A stretch of DNA of 64,000 nucleotides from Bryobacteraceae bacterium (GTDB taxonomy: Bacteria > Acidobacteriota > Terriglobia > Bryobacterales > Bryobacteraceae): NCBI GenBank assembly GCA_025056865.1, contig JANWVO010000052.1, positions 124,001-188,000 on the forward strand, in the 5' to 3' direction. The position numbers and the translations under genes were made by a program. This document shows positions 8,136 to 21,808 of this stretch, in pieces. Within the stretch, counting starts at the first letter, position 1, and each line of letters starts with the position of its first letter. The notes below the pieces were generated by a model. The model was not told the origin of the DNA, ran no database searches, and saw only the letters and a list, made by a program, of their open reading frames with translations.

Positions 8136-8552
8136 TCAGGACGGGCAGCCTGGATCCGGGCGCAGGGCCGAGGAAACGCCGCGCGTGACCGCGGAGAGCT
8201 GCTCCGGTTTCTCCGGCTCCAATGCCGCCTCCGGCATGCATTCCGCCACAAGGGCGTCGCCTCCAGGAAACTCGATCCACGCCTGCCAGCGCTCTGGCAG
8301 CAGCTCCGGGTGAGGCCACCATGCCGGATCGGGACGGGCAAACACGCGCGTGGGATGGCCAAGCCCGCGTTCCTGGCAGACGCGCGCCAGATCGCGCCAT
8401 GGCGTGGGCGAGGCCAGCCGGATCCTCTGGACTCGCGCGGCGGCTGCACACACAGCAGCCGCGGGGATCCGCGCCGGCGCGAGGCCCGCCAGAGCGAGCA
8501 GCTCGCGGCGCGAAAAAGCACGGGCGGATCCGGAGGGCGTAGGCCGTTGCAT
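8136..8552 (-). CDS. Small exported protein with Tat-like signal, unknown
   Basis: 138 residues. The N-terminus carries a twin-arginine-like signal (FSRRELLALAGLAPA), a form common in this window (compare the alkaline phosphatase and Gfo/Idh proteins). The rest (PTPWRDLARVCQERGLG, then PELLPERWQAWIEFPGGDALVAE) looks like ordinary globular protein, but no family is recognised. ATG 8552 is divergent from the NtrC-type regulator, 65 bases away. It could be a remnant, since its C-terminus becomes low-complexity. The call rests mainly on the signal peptide. Confidence 0.5.
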   Translation of the reverse strand: MQRPTPSGSARAFSRRELLALAGLAPARIPAAAVCAAAARVQRIRLASPTPWRDLARVCQERGLGHPTRVFARPDPAWWPHPELLPERWQAWIEFPGGDALVAECMPEAALEPEKPEQLSAVTRGVSSALRPDPGCPS

Positions 8553-8617
8553 GGATCGGGAGTGCTTCAACGCCCATCGTAGCGTGCCAGGAACCGTTAT
8601 AGTCTGAGAGGAAACGC

Positions 8618-10015
<1,398 letters not shown>

Positions 10016-10018
10016 GCC

Positions 10019-11845
10019 GTGTCGCTGCGCGCGCGGGTGATGCTGACGACCACCGGGCTGGTGGCAGCGGTCGCGCTGACGCTGATCGTGGTCGAGCTGC
10101 ACACGCTGATCTCGGTCTCGCTCGAGCACACCAATGACCGCGCACGGATGACCGGGCAGTTCGTGAAGCGCTACGTGCTGGACCGCGCCGAGCGGGCCAG
10201 CACCGTGGCCGGGCAGATCGCTCCTCTGGATGAGCGGATCGGCCAGTGGCAGCGCGCCATCGAGGAGGACGCCGAGCTGCCGGAGCTGCTCGCGTCGACG
10301 CTCGCCCAGACGCGGGCGCTCGTCGAGATCTCCGTGGCCGACGGGCGGGGCCGCATTCTGGCCAGCTCGAACCCGGCGCGCCGCGGCCAATGGATGCAGC
10401 CGAGGCTGCCGCTGCGGAAGCTGCTGGAACTCGGCCCGCTGGAGAAGTTCCAGGCGGTGCTCGGAGGGCAGATCGACTACGAAGACCGCGTCGAGCTGGG
10501 CGTCGAGCTTCCGGAAAACAGCCGGCGCGAGGTGGTCTTCGCCATCCAGGTGCTTGTCTCGTCCGTGTTGCTCCGCGACGCCATCGTGCCCGAGCTGCGG
10601 CGTTCGGCGCTTGCGTCGCTGCCGCTGCTGCTGCTGTCGGTGGCCATGGCCTGGCTGACGGCGCAGGCGGCGCTGATGCCGCTGAAGGGCATCAGCCAGA
10701 CCATCGACCGCATCCGCAGCGGCGAGACCGCGCTGCCGGAGACGGTGCCCTCGGCGCGCGAAATCGCTGCCGTGCAGGAGAAGCTCCGCCTGCTGGGCGA
10801 GCAGTTCCGCGGTGCGCAGGAAGGAGCCGAGCAGCTCCGCGGCAGCGTCGAGCGGATGATCGAGGGTCTGGAGGAATCCATTCTTCTGTTCGGCGCGGAC
10901 GGGCGCCTGGTCGTTTGCAGCGAAGCCGCGGAACGGCTCCTCCACGTGTCGCGCCAGAAAGTCACCGGCATGCGGGCTGATATCCTGTTCCCGCAGGACA
11001 CGCCGCTGGGCGCCGTGCTGGCCCACGCGCTGGCTTCGCGCACGCCGGTGAAGGAGGTCCGCGCGGGCAGGCTCCTGGCGAGCCTCGACTTTCTTCCGCA
11101 GGGAGCGTTTCTGTTGCGGCTGCGCGATGCCGAAGGACGGCGGATGGTGGAGAGCCAGCTCAACCTGAGCTCCCGGCTGGCCGCCATCAGCCGCCTCACC
11201 GGGGGCGTGGCTCATGAGATCAAGAACCCGCTCAACTCGATCGCGCTGCGCCTGGAACTGCTGCGTTCGCGCGTGCTGCCCGAGCTGCCAGAAGCGCAGC
11301 AGGAGATCGATGTCATCTCGCAGGAAATCGTGCGGCTGGACCGCGTGGTACGCACTTTCCTGGACTTTACCCGCCCGGTGGAGCTTCAGACGGAGGAGCT
11401 GGACCTGGCGCGCCTCGCGGGGGAACTGACCGCGCTGCTTGGCCCCGAGGCGGAGCGGCAGGGCGTCGCGCTGGAAACGGAAGGACTGGACGAGCCGGCG
11501 CGGATCCGCGGCGATGCCGGGCTGCTGAAACAGGCCCTGCTGAACGTGCTCCGCAACGGGCTCGAAGCCATGCCTGCGGGCGGACGCCTGTCGGTGCGGC
11601 TGCGGAGGCCGGACGGGCACGCCGAGCTGGAAATTGCTGATACAGGGCCGGGAATTCCAGCAGAATTCCGGGAAAAAGTTTTCAATTTGTATTTCACGAC
11701 GAAGAAAAACGGCACGGGAATCGGTCTGGCGATGACGTACCGGGCGGTTCAACTGCACAACGGATCCATTGAAATTGGAGATGCGCCCGGCGGCGGCGCG
11801 GCCGTGCGGATCCGGCTGCCGCTGGAAGCGGAGGCCGCCTCATGA
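10019..11845 (+). CDS. Membrane histidine kinase, partner of the NtrC-type regulator
   Basis: 608 residues starting at GTG 10019. An N-terminal transmembrane segment, a sensor region of about 150 residues, and a second transmembrane segment (LASLPLLLLSVAMAWL) are followed by a HAMP-like linker (QTIDRIRSGE) and a PAS-like domain (VERMIEGLEESILLFGADGRLVVCSEAAERLL). The HisKA domain carries phospho-His near residue 399 in GGVAHEIKNPLNS, and the HATPase domain has ADTGPGIP and GTGIGLAM boxes. This layout is the NtrB/ZraS type. The signal sensed is unknown; the following proline-rich lipoprotein, overlapping by four bases, suggests the cell envelope. Confidence 0.93.
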   Translation: MSLRARVMLTTTGLVAAVALTLIVVELHTLISVSLEHTNDRARMTGQFVKRYVLDRAERASTVAGQIAPLDERIGQWQRAIEEDAELPELLASTLAQTRALVEISVADGRGRILASSNPARRGQWMQPRLPLRKLLELGPLEKFQAVLGGQIDYEDRVELGVELPENSRREVVFAIQVLVSSVLLRDAIVPELRRSALASLPLLLLSVAMAWLTAQAALMPLKGISQTIDRIRSGETALPETVPSAREIAAVQEKLRLLGEQFRGAQEGAEQLRGSVERMIEGLEESILLFGADGRLVVCSEAAERLLHVSRQKVTGMRADILFPQDTPLGAVLAHALASRTPVKEVRAGRLLASLDFLPQGAFLLRLRDAEGRRMVESQLNLSSRLAAISRLTGGVAHEIKNPLNSIALRLELLRSRVLPELPEAQQEIDVISQEIVRLDRVVRTFLDFTRPVELQTEELDLARLAGELTALLGPEAERQGVALETEGLDEPARIRGDAGLLKQALLNVLRNGLEAMPAGGRLSVRLRRPDGHAELEIADTGPGIPAEFREKVFNLYFTTKKNGTGIGLAMTYRAVQLHNGSIEIGDAPGGGAAVRIRLPLEAEAAS

Positions 11846-12450
11846 TGCAGCGCTTCGCCCTTTCCGTGGCGCTGTGCGCGCTGTTGCTGTTCGCGCCTGC
11901 CTGCCGGAAGCGGACGCCCGCCGCTCCGCCTCCGCCCCCGCCGCCGGCCTTCGAGCCGCCGCCGCCGATCACGCCCGCTCCGGTGCCGATGGAGGAGCCG
12001 GCGCCATTGGAACAGCCTCAGCCGCCGACGGAGCTCCCCAAACCGCCAGTGCCGCCGGTGACGGAGAAACTACCGCCCCCGCCCAAGCCGGCGAGGACGC
12101 GCCGCGCCGCACCGCGCCCCGCGCAGCCGAAGCCGGAAGAGGCCGCGCCCGCCCCTCAGCCGGCCGAGCCTGCTCCTGCCGCGCCGCAGCCGCGCCTTGG
12201 CGAGGTGCTTCCCGGAGACGTCGCGGCCCAGTATGCGCGGCAACTGGAAGCGGATGCGGCAGGAGCGAGGCGCGTTCTGGACGCCGCCCGCCGCCGCCGC
12301 CTCAGCCGCGAACAGAGCGATCTGGCCAACCGGATCCGCACGTTCCTCGAGCAGGCCGAGCGGATCCGGCCGCGCGATCTGGCCGCAGCAGCCGAACTCG
12401 GCCGCCGCGCCGCCCTGCTGGCGCAGGAGCTGGAGCGGTCGCTGCGCTGA
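11842..12450 (+). CDS. Proline-rich lipoprotein in the two-component operon
   Basis: 202 residues. The signal peptide ends in a lipobox-like LLLFAPAC, so the mature protein probably begins at a lipidated Cys. A long Pro/Ala-rich extended region (about 25-125) is followed by a charged helical C-terminus (QYARQLEADAAGARRVLD through LAQELERSLR). Such a protein could span part of the periplasm with a helical tip. Its ATG overlaps the kinase stop (ATGA), so it is co-translated with the two-component pair. No family is recognised. It ends two bases before the convergent galM gene. Confidence 0.75.
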   Translation: MMQRFALSVALCALLLFAPACRKRTPAAPPPPPPPAFEPPPPITPAPVPMEEPAPLEQPQPPTELPKPPVPPVTEKLPPPPKPARTRRAAPRPAQPKPEEAAPAPQPAEPAPAAPQPRLGEVLPGDVAAQYARQLEADAAGARRVLDAARRRRLSREQSDLANRIRTFLEQAERIRPRDLAAAAELGRRAALLAQELERSLR

Positions 12451-12451
12451 A

Positions 12452-16890
<4,439 letters not shown>

Positions 16891-16939
16891 CTATGATGGG
16901 GTTCAGAGCCGCGGGCAACCGGCCCGCCGGAGTGCGCAG

Positions 16940-17245
16940 ATGCTTATCGTCCACGTGCATGTATCGGTGAAGCCCGAATCGGTGGAGGCCTTCAAGGCGG
17001 CCACGGTGGAAAACGCCTCCGCCAGCCTGAAGGAGCCGGGCGTGGCACGTTTCGACGTGATCCAGCAGCAGGACGACCCGACGAAATTCATCCTTGCCGA
17101 GGTCTACCGTTCGCCGGAAGCGGCGGCGGCGCATAAGGAGACCCCGCATTACGCGAAGTGGCGGGACACGGTGGCGCCGATGATGGCCCAGCCGCGCTCG
17201 AGCGTCAAGTTCGCCAACGTGTTCCCGGGCGACGAAGGCTGGTGA
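16940..17245 (+). CDS. Antibiotic-biosynthesis-monooxygenase-fold protein (LsrG-like)
   Basis: 101 residues, a single dimeric ferredoxin-like ABM domain: [13 protein letters not shown], then [26 protein letters not shown] and [14 protein letters not shown]. It is most like the LsrG/YgiN group, which includes an isomerase of phosphorylated autoinducer-2 and quinol monooxygenases. Exact reaction unknown. A GGAG site lies seven bases before ATG. The iron alcohol dehydrogenase starts five bases after the stop, so the two are co-expressed and probably share a small carbonyl substrate. Confidence 0.85.
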   Translation: MLIVHVHVSVKPESVEAFKAATVENASASLKEPGVARFDVIQQQDDPTKFILAEVYRSPEAAAAHKETPHYAKWRDTVAPMMAQPRSSVKFANVFPGDEGW

Positions 17246-17249
17246 GCCG

Positions 17250-18401
17250 ATGACGTGGGAGTTCGCCACTGCGCGGCGGGTCCTGTTCGGCGCCGGCGCG
17301 GCGCGCGAAATCGCGCCGGCGGCGCGCGGCTTCGGCAAGCGCGCCCTGCTTGTCACTGGACGCAACCCGCGCCATGCGGCCCGGCTGGTGGCCGACCTCC
17401 ACAAGGCGGGCGTCGGCTGCACGCCATTCCCCACGGAAGGCGAGCCGACGCTGGACACCGTGCGCGCCGGCGTGGAAACAGCGCGGCGCGAGGGATGCGA
17501 TCTCGTCATCGCCTGTGGCGGCGGCAGCGCCCTGGACGCGGGCAAGGCCATGGCTGCGATGCTCGCCAACCCGGGAGATGTGCTGGATTATCTCGAGGTC
17601 ATCGGCGGCGGGCAACCTCTGCCGCACGAGCCCGCGCCCTTCATTGCCGTGCCTACCACTGCGGGCACGGGCAGCGAAGCCACTCGCAATGCAGTGCTGC
17701 ACTCGCCCGGACATGGCGTCAAGGCGAGCCTGCGCAGTCCGTCGATGTTGCCGCGGCTGGCCGTGGTGGATCCGGAGCTCACTCTCAGCGTGCCGCCCGC
17801 CATCACCGCGGCAACGGGGCTGGACGCGCTCGCCCAACTGCTGGAGCCGTTCGTCAGCGTGCGCGCCAACCCGATGACCGACATGTTCTGCCGCGAAGGC
17901 CTGCGGCGCGCTGGCCGCTCGCTGCTCCGCGCCTTCCACCATGGGGAGGATCTCGACGCGCGTACCGACATGGCGCTGGCCAGCCTGTTGAGCGGCATGG
18001 CGCTGGCCAATGCGGGTCTCGGCGCCGTGCACGGCTTCGCTGCCCCCATCGGCGGCTCGTTCCCCGCTCCTCACGGAGCCGTGTGCGCGGCCCTGCTGCC
18101 GGCGGTCGTGCGGGCAAACCTGAAAGCCCTCAGGGAGCGCGCGCCCGGCAGCCCGGCGCTGGAACGGTACGCTGAAGCGGCGCGCATCCTCTGCGGAGAA
18201 GATGCGGACGCGGACCGGCTGGCGCAACGCCTGGACGAGATCCGGCAGGAGCTTGGCATTCCCCGCCTGTCCGCCTACGGCATCGCCGAAGAGCACCTGC
18301 CGGCGCTGTGCGAGAAGGCCGCGCGGGCCAGCAGCATGAAGGGCAATCCGGTGGCGCTCACCGGAGAAGAACTCGCCGGCATCCTGCGGGAGGCCTTGTA
18401 G
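17250..18401 (+). CDS. Iron-containing alcohol dehydrogenase
   Basis: 383 residues of the group III (iron-dependent) alcohol dehydrogenase family. The NAD-binding motif is CGGGSALDAGKAMAA, and a second signature is PTTAGTGSEATRNAVL. Metal ligands are expected in the histidine-containing block HGFAAPIGGSFPAPHGAVCAALLP. Family members reduce or oxidise small alcohols and aldehydes, or maleylacetate. It forms a pair with the ABM protein and lies 99 bases upstream of the corrinoid cluster, from which it is separated by a promoter and hairpin leader; it may handle the alcohol or aldehyde released by demethylation, but that is a guess. Confidence 0.92.
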   Translation: MTWEFATARRVLFGAGAAREIAPAARGFGKRALLVTGRNPRHAARLVADLHKAGVGCTPFPTEGEPTLDTVRAGVETARREGCDLVIACGGGSALDAGKAMAAMLANPGDVLDYLEVIGGGQPLPHEPAPFIAVPTTAGTGSEATRNAVLHSPGHGVKASLRSPSMLPRLAVVDPELTLSVPPAITAATGLDALAQLLEPFVSVRANPMTDMFCREGLRRAGRSLLRAFHHGEDLDARTDMALASLLSGMALANAGLGAVHGFAAPIGGSFPAPHGAVCAALLPAVVRANLKALRERAPGSPALERYAEAARILCGEDADADRLAQRLDEIRQELGIPRLSAYGIAEEHLPALCEKAARASSMKGNPVALTGEELAGILREAL

Positions 18402-18408
18402 CCCGCGG

Positions 18409-18437
18409 TTGACCAATTCTGGAGTTTTCGATACGCT
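18409..18437 (+). promoter_or_regulatory. Promoter ahead of the corrinoid methyl-transfer cluster
   Basis: TTGACC (18409-18414) and TACGCT (18432-18437) are spaced by 17 bases. The predicted transcript start is near 18444, immediately before a GC-rich stem. This suggests the corrinoid cluster is a transcription unit separate from the upstream dehydrogenase gene. Confidence 0.45.
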
Positions 18438-18444
18438 TATCGCA

Positions 18445-18488
18445 GCCGCCTGCCGTAGCGGCAGCAAGCAGGAAACAGGCACGGCGGC
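18445..18488 (+). ncRNA. Structured 5' leader of the corrinoid operon, possible cis-regulator
   Basis: An outer stem GCCGCC (18445-18450) pairs with GGCGGC (18483-18488). Within or competing with it, CTGCCG-TAG-CGGCAG (18450-18464) forms a six-pair hairpin. The 3' strand of the outer stem directly touches the likely ribosome site GGGGAG (18488-18493) before ATG 18501. I could not match it to the cobalamin, SAM, SAH or tetrahydrofolate riboswitch consensus. It may simply be a stable GC-rich leader. Confidence 0.35.
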
Positions 18489-18500
18489 GGGGAGTCTCTG

Positions 18501-19145
18501 ATGGCTGACCTCCAGAAGCTTTATGACGCGGTGCTCAACGGCGACCAGAAGAGCGCCGTCTCCATCACGAAAGAGGCGCTGGACGAGGGCTGCGACCCGA
18601 TGGAGCTGATCACGAAGTACATGGTGCCGGCTATGGACGAAGTGGGCCGGCGCTTTGAATGCGAGGAGTACTTCGTGCCGGAGCTGCTGCTGTCGGCACG
18701 GGCGATGAAGGGCGCCCTCGAGCTGCTGCGGCCGCTGTTGGCGGCCAGCGGCGCCCAGCCGGCGGGCCGCGTGGTGATCGGCACAGTGAAGGGCGACCTC
18801 CATGACATCGGCAAGAATCTGGTGGCTTCGATGCTGGAAGGCGGCGGTTTCGAAGTGATCGACCTCGGCGCGGACGTCGCCCCAGAGAGATTCATCGAGG
18901 CCGTTCAGGAAAAGAAGGCCGACATTGTCGCCCTGTCGGCGCTGCTGACGGTGACCATGCCCGCCATGCGCCGCACGATCGAGGCGTTCGAGAAGGCGGG
19001 CATCCGGGACAGGGTGAAAGTCATGGTGGGCGGCGCGCCGGTGACGCCGCAGTTCGCCCGGGAAATTGGCGCCGACGGCTATGGCGAGAACGCCACTGCG
19101 GCGGTGGCGCTTGCCCGCCAGTTCGTGCAGGCGGCGCATCCCTGA
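18501..19145 (+). CDS. Corrinoid (cobalamin) binding methyl-carrier protein
   Basis: 214 residues, the MtaC/MtbC/MetH-module type. An N-terminal four-helix cap (about 1-85; YMVPAMDEVGRRFE, YFVPELLLSARAM) is followed by a Rossmann-like B12 domain with the cobalt-ligating His101 in VKGDLHDIGKN, then LSALLTVTM and VGGAPVT for the nucleotide tail. It carries a methyl group on cobalt between two methyltransferases. It is the first gene of a five-gene cluster ending with a RACo-like activator. The methyl donor is not evident, because no MttB, MtaB or pterin-binding methyltransferase is adjacent. Confidence 0.95.
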   Translation: MADLQKLYDAVLNGDQKSAVSITKEALDEGCDPMELITKYMVPAMDEVGRRFECEEYFVPELLLSARAMKGALELLRPLLAASGAQPAGRVVIGTVKGDLHDIGKNLVASMLEGGGFEVIDLGADVAPERFIEAVQEKKADIVALSALLTVTMPAMRRTIEAFEKAGIRDRVKVMVGGAPVTPQFAREIGADGYGENATAAVALARQFVQAAHP

Positions 19146-19150
19146 ACCCC

Positions 19151-20023
19151 ATGCCGCGCCTCGATGCATGGACAAGCCGCGGGGTGGTGATCACCGACGG
19201 CGCCTGGGGCACGCGGCTTCAGGCGCTGGGCCTGGAACCTGGCACTTTGCCTGACTCCTGGAACCTCACGCATCCCGAGCTTGTCTTGCAGGTCGCCCGC
19301 GAGTATGTCGAAGCCGGCAGCGAGGTGATTCTCACCAACACGTTCCGCGCGAACGCCATCACGCTGGCGGGCGCAGGGCTGGCGGACCGGGCGTGGGACA
19401 TCAACAGGGCCGGTGTGGAAATCAGCCGCCGCGCCGCTCAGGGCCGCGCGCTTGTGTTCGCGTCCATCGGCCCCACCGGCAAGATGCTGATGACCGGAGA
19501 GGCTGCGCCGGAAGAGCTGGAGCGCGCCTTTGCCGGACAGGCGGAAGCCCTGGCTCTGGCCGGCGCCGATGCGCTGCTTGTCGAGACCATGAGCGACCTC
19601 GAGGAGGCGCGGATCGCTGCGCGCGCGGCGCTCGCCACCGGGCTGCCGGTCATCGTCTCGTTCGCCTTCGATACGGGCAGGAACCGCGACCGCACCATGA
19701 TGGGCGTGACTCCCGAAATGGCGGCTGCGGAGATGCGCGCCGCGGGCGTCGATGCAGTGGGCGCCAACTGCGGTGCGGGCATCGAGCGCTTTGTGCCGCT
19801 GTGCGCGCGGCTCAAGGCGTCCTCGGGGCTGCCCGTGTGGATCAAAGCCAACGCCGGGCTGCCCGAATGGAAGGACGGACGCGCGGTTTACTCGGGAACG
19901 CCGGAGCAGTTCGCCGCGCATCTGGCCCCGCTGGCGGAAGCCGGCGCGGCGTTCATCGGCGGCTGCTGCGGCACGACGCCCGACTTCGTGCGCGCGCTGG
20001 TGGCAGCGCGGGAGGCAATGTGA
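19151..20023 (+). CDS. Homocysteine S-methyltransferase family protein
   Basis: 290 residues, a single S-methyl-transferase (BHMT/MetH N-domain) barrel. The zinc-binding cysteines are in VGANCGAG and the C-terminal GGCCGTTPDF, the standard three-Cys arrangement. Other signatures are TDGAWGTRLQ and ILTNTFRANA. It would accept the methyl group from the corrinoid protein onto homocysteine, yielding methionine, or move it from another thiol or betaine-like donor. It starts five bases after the corrinoid protein gene and overlaps the next gene by four bases. Confidence 0.92.
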   Translation: MPRLDAWTSRGVVITDGAWGTRLQALGLEPGTLPDSWNLTHPELVLQVAREYVEAGSEVILTNTFRANAITLAGAGLADRAWDINRAGVEISRRAAQGRALVFASIGPTGKMLMTGEAAPEELERAFAGQAEALALAGADALLVETMSDLEEARIAARAALATGLPVIVSFAFDTGRNRDRTMMGVTPEMAAAEMRAAGVDAVGANCGAGIERFVPLCARLKASSGLPVWIKANAGLPEWKDGRAVYSGTPEQFAAHLAPLAEAGAAFIGGCCGTTPDFVRALVAAREAM

Positions 20024-20766
20024 AGCTCCGGCTGATCAGTTGCGAAGTCCTGTACCGCGAGATGTGCGACGCGTTGGCGCGTTCGCCGCACCTGGTGGAC
20101 ACGGAGTTCCTGCCCAAGGGCTGGCACGACCTTGGCGGAAAGAAGATGGCCGCTCTGGTGCAGGAGCGGATTGACGCGGTGCCGCGCGGAGCCTACGACG
20201 CGATTCTGCTCGGCTACGGACTGTGCGGCAACGGGCTGGACGGCATCGAGGCGCGCCATACGATGCTCGTTCTGCCTCGCGCCCATGACTGCATCGCCCT
20301 GCTGATGGGTGGCCGCGACCGGTACCGGGAGTTTTTCGAAGAGAACCCGGGCACGCTGTACCGCTCGACAGGCTGGCTGGAAAGGGGCAAGGGGCTGCGC
20401 CAGCTCACGCACGCCACCACGGGGCTCGATTCGAGCCTGGAAGAGCTGATCGCGAAGTATGGCGAGGAAAACGGGCGCTACCTATACGAGGAGCTCACGC
20501 GCTACCGGTACAGCTACCAGCGGCTGGTCTATATCGAGACCGGCCTGGAACCGGACGCGCGTTTCGAGGAGGAAGCCCGCTGGGAAGCCGCTGAGAAGGG
20601 GTGGGAGTTCCGCAAGATCCGCGGCAGCCTGGAGCTGTTCCGGAGGCTATTGAATGGCGAGTGGGGCGGCGGCGACTTCCTGCTGGTGCAGCCGGGCGAG
20701 CGGATCCGTGCTGCGTGGGACGACCGCGTCGTGGACGTGGAAACCGTGCGGGAGATCGTGGGATGA
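20020..20766 (+). CDS. DUF1638 protein of corrinoid methyltransferase clusters
   Basis: 248 residues with start GTG 20020 overlapping the preceding stop. It shows the family features of DUF1638: an N-terminal LRLISCEVLYREM, the glycine loop LLGYGLCGNGLDGI, and PRAHDCIALLMGGRDRYREFF. DUF1638 genes are found beside corrinoid-dependent methyltransferases in methanogens and anaerobic bacteria; their role is not known to me (metal or cofactor handling has been guessed). No signal peptide. It is the third gene of the cluster. Confidence 0.85.
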   Translation: MKLRLISCEVLYREMCDALARSPHLVDTEFLPKGWHDLGGKKMAALVQERIDAVPRGAYDAILLGYGLCGNGLDGIEARHTMLVLPRAHDCIALLMGGRDRYREFFEENPGTLYRSTGWLERGKGLRQLTHATTGLDSSLEELIAKYGEENGRYLYEELTRYRYSYQRLVYIETGLEPDARFEEEARWEAAEKGWEFRKIRGSLELFRRLLNGEWGGGDFLLVQPGERIRAAWDDRVVDVETVREIVG

Positions 20767-20794
20767 GCAGCACGCGCGCGCAGGAGTCCAGCCG

Positions 20795-21808
20795 ATGACG
20801 GGCAAAGAACGCATCCTCCGCCGCATCCGGCACGAGCCAGTGGACCGGCTGCCGCTGATGCCGATCACGATGATGTTTGCTGCGGATTTTGCGGGCGTAC
20901 GCTACGGCGACTACGCCCGCGATCACCCCGTGCTCGCGAAGGCGCAGCTCGCCGTGGCGCAGCGGTTCGGATTCGATCATGTCAGCGCGATCTCCGATCC
21001 GGCGCGCGAGACCGCGGACCTCGGCGGCGCCATCGAATGGTTCGAAGATCAGCCGCCGGCGATCATCGAGAGCCGCGCCGTGCTGCATGAGAAGAGCGTG
21101 CTGGACCGGCTGCCTCTTCCGGATCCGCTCCGGCCCGGCAGCCGCATGAAGGACCGCGTGGATGGAGTGGCGCTGCTGGCGCGCGAGGCTGGCAGCGAAC
21201 TGCTCGTGGAGGGCTGGGTGGAAGGCCCATGCGCGCTGGGCGCGGACCTGCGGGGCCTGAACACGCTGATGCTGGATTTCATCGACGATCCGCCGTTTGT
21301 GGAGGCGCTGTTCGACTACTGCGTGCGGCTGGAGACGGAATTCGCGCGGGCGCAGATCGACGCCGGAGCAGGCATCATCGGCATTGGCGATGCCGCAGCC
21401 TCGCTCGTTGGCCCGCGCATTTACGAGCGGTTTGTTCTTCCGTTTGAGAAGAAACTCGTGGCCGCCATTCACGAGGCGGGCGCGCCAGTGCGGCTGCATA
21501 TCTGCGGAAATACCCGGAAAATTGCGCGAGGCATGGGCGAAACGGGAGCGGAAATCGTCGACCTCGATTTCCTGACGCCGATGGCCGAAGCACGCGCGGC
21601 CATGCCGGAGCCGCAGGTGCTGCTGGGCAACATCGATCCGGTGCGCGTGCTGCGGGATTCGACCCCCGATGGCGTGGCGGCGGCTCTGGAGGAGTGCTGG
21701 CGCGCCGCCGCGCCTTCCTACATTGCCGGACCCGGATGCGAAGTGCCGCGCGGCACGCCGCACGACAACATGGATGCCATGACGCGCTTTGCGCAAAGCC
21801 GGCAATGA
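20795..21808 (+). CDS. Uroporphyrinogen decarboxylase-family (MtaA/CmuA-like) methyltransferase
   Basis: 337 residues of the UroD superfamily. The N-terminus TGKERILRRIRHEPVDRLPLMP and the blocks VEGWVEGPCALGADLRG, VRLHICGNTRKI and YIAGPGCEVPRGTP are typical of the corrinoid:methyl-acceptor or O-demethylase branch, not of true haem-pathway HemE. The His/Cys of HICGN and the Cys of GPGCEVP are probable zinc ligands for a thiol substrate. ATG 20795 has AGGAG ten bases upstream. It is probably the partner enzyme acting on the methylated substrate or a second acceptor. The stop overlaps the activator gene (ATGA). Confidence 0.9.
   Translation: MTGKERILRRIRHEPVDRLPLMPITMMFAADFAGVRYGDYARDHPVLAKAQLAVAQRFGFDHVSAISDPARETADLGGAIEWFEDQPPAIIESRAVLHEKSVLDRLPLPDPLRPGSRMKDRVDGVALLAREAGSELLVEGWVEGPCALGADLRGLNTLMLDFIDDPPFVEALFDYCVRLETEFARAQIDAGAGIIGIGDAAASLVGPRIYERFVLPFEKKLVAAIHEAGAPVRLHICGNTRKIARGMGETGAEIVDLDFLTPMAEARAAMPEPQVLLGNIDPVRVLRDSTPDGVAAALEECWRAAAPSYIAGPGCEVPRGTPHDNMDAMTRFAQSRQ

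Noticed and set aside
18445-18488. Cobalamin riboswitch
   Set aside because: The leader is only about 57 bases and lacks the B12-box; the known riboswitch is about 200 bases long.
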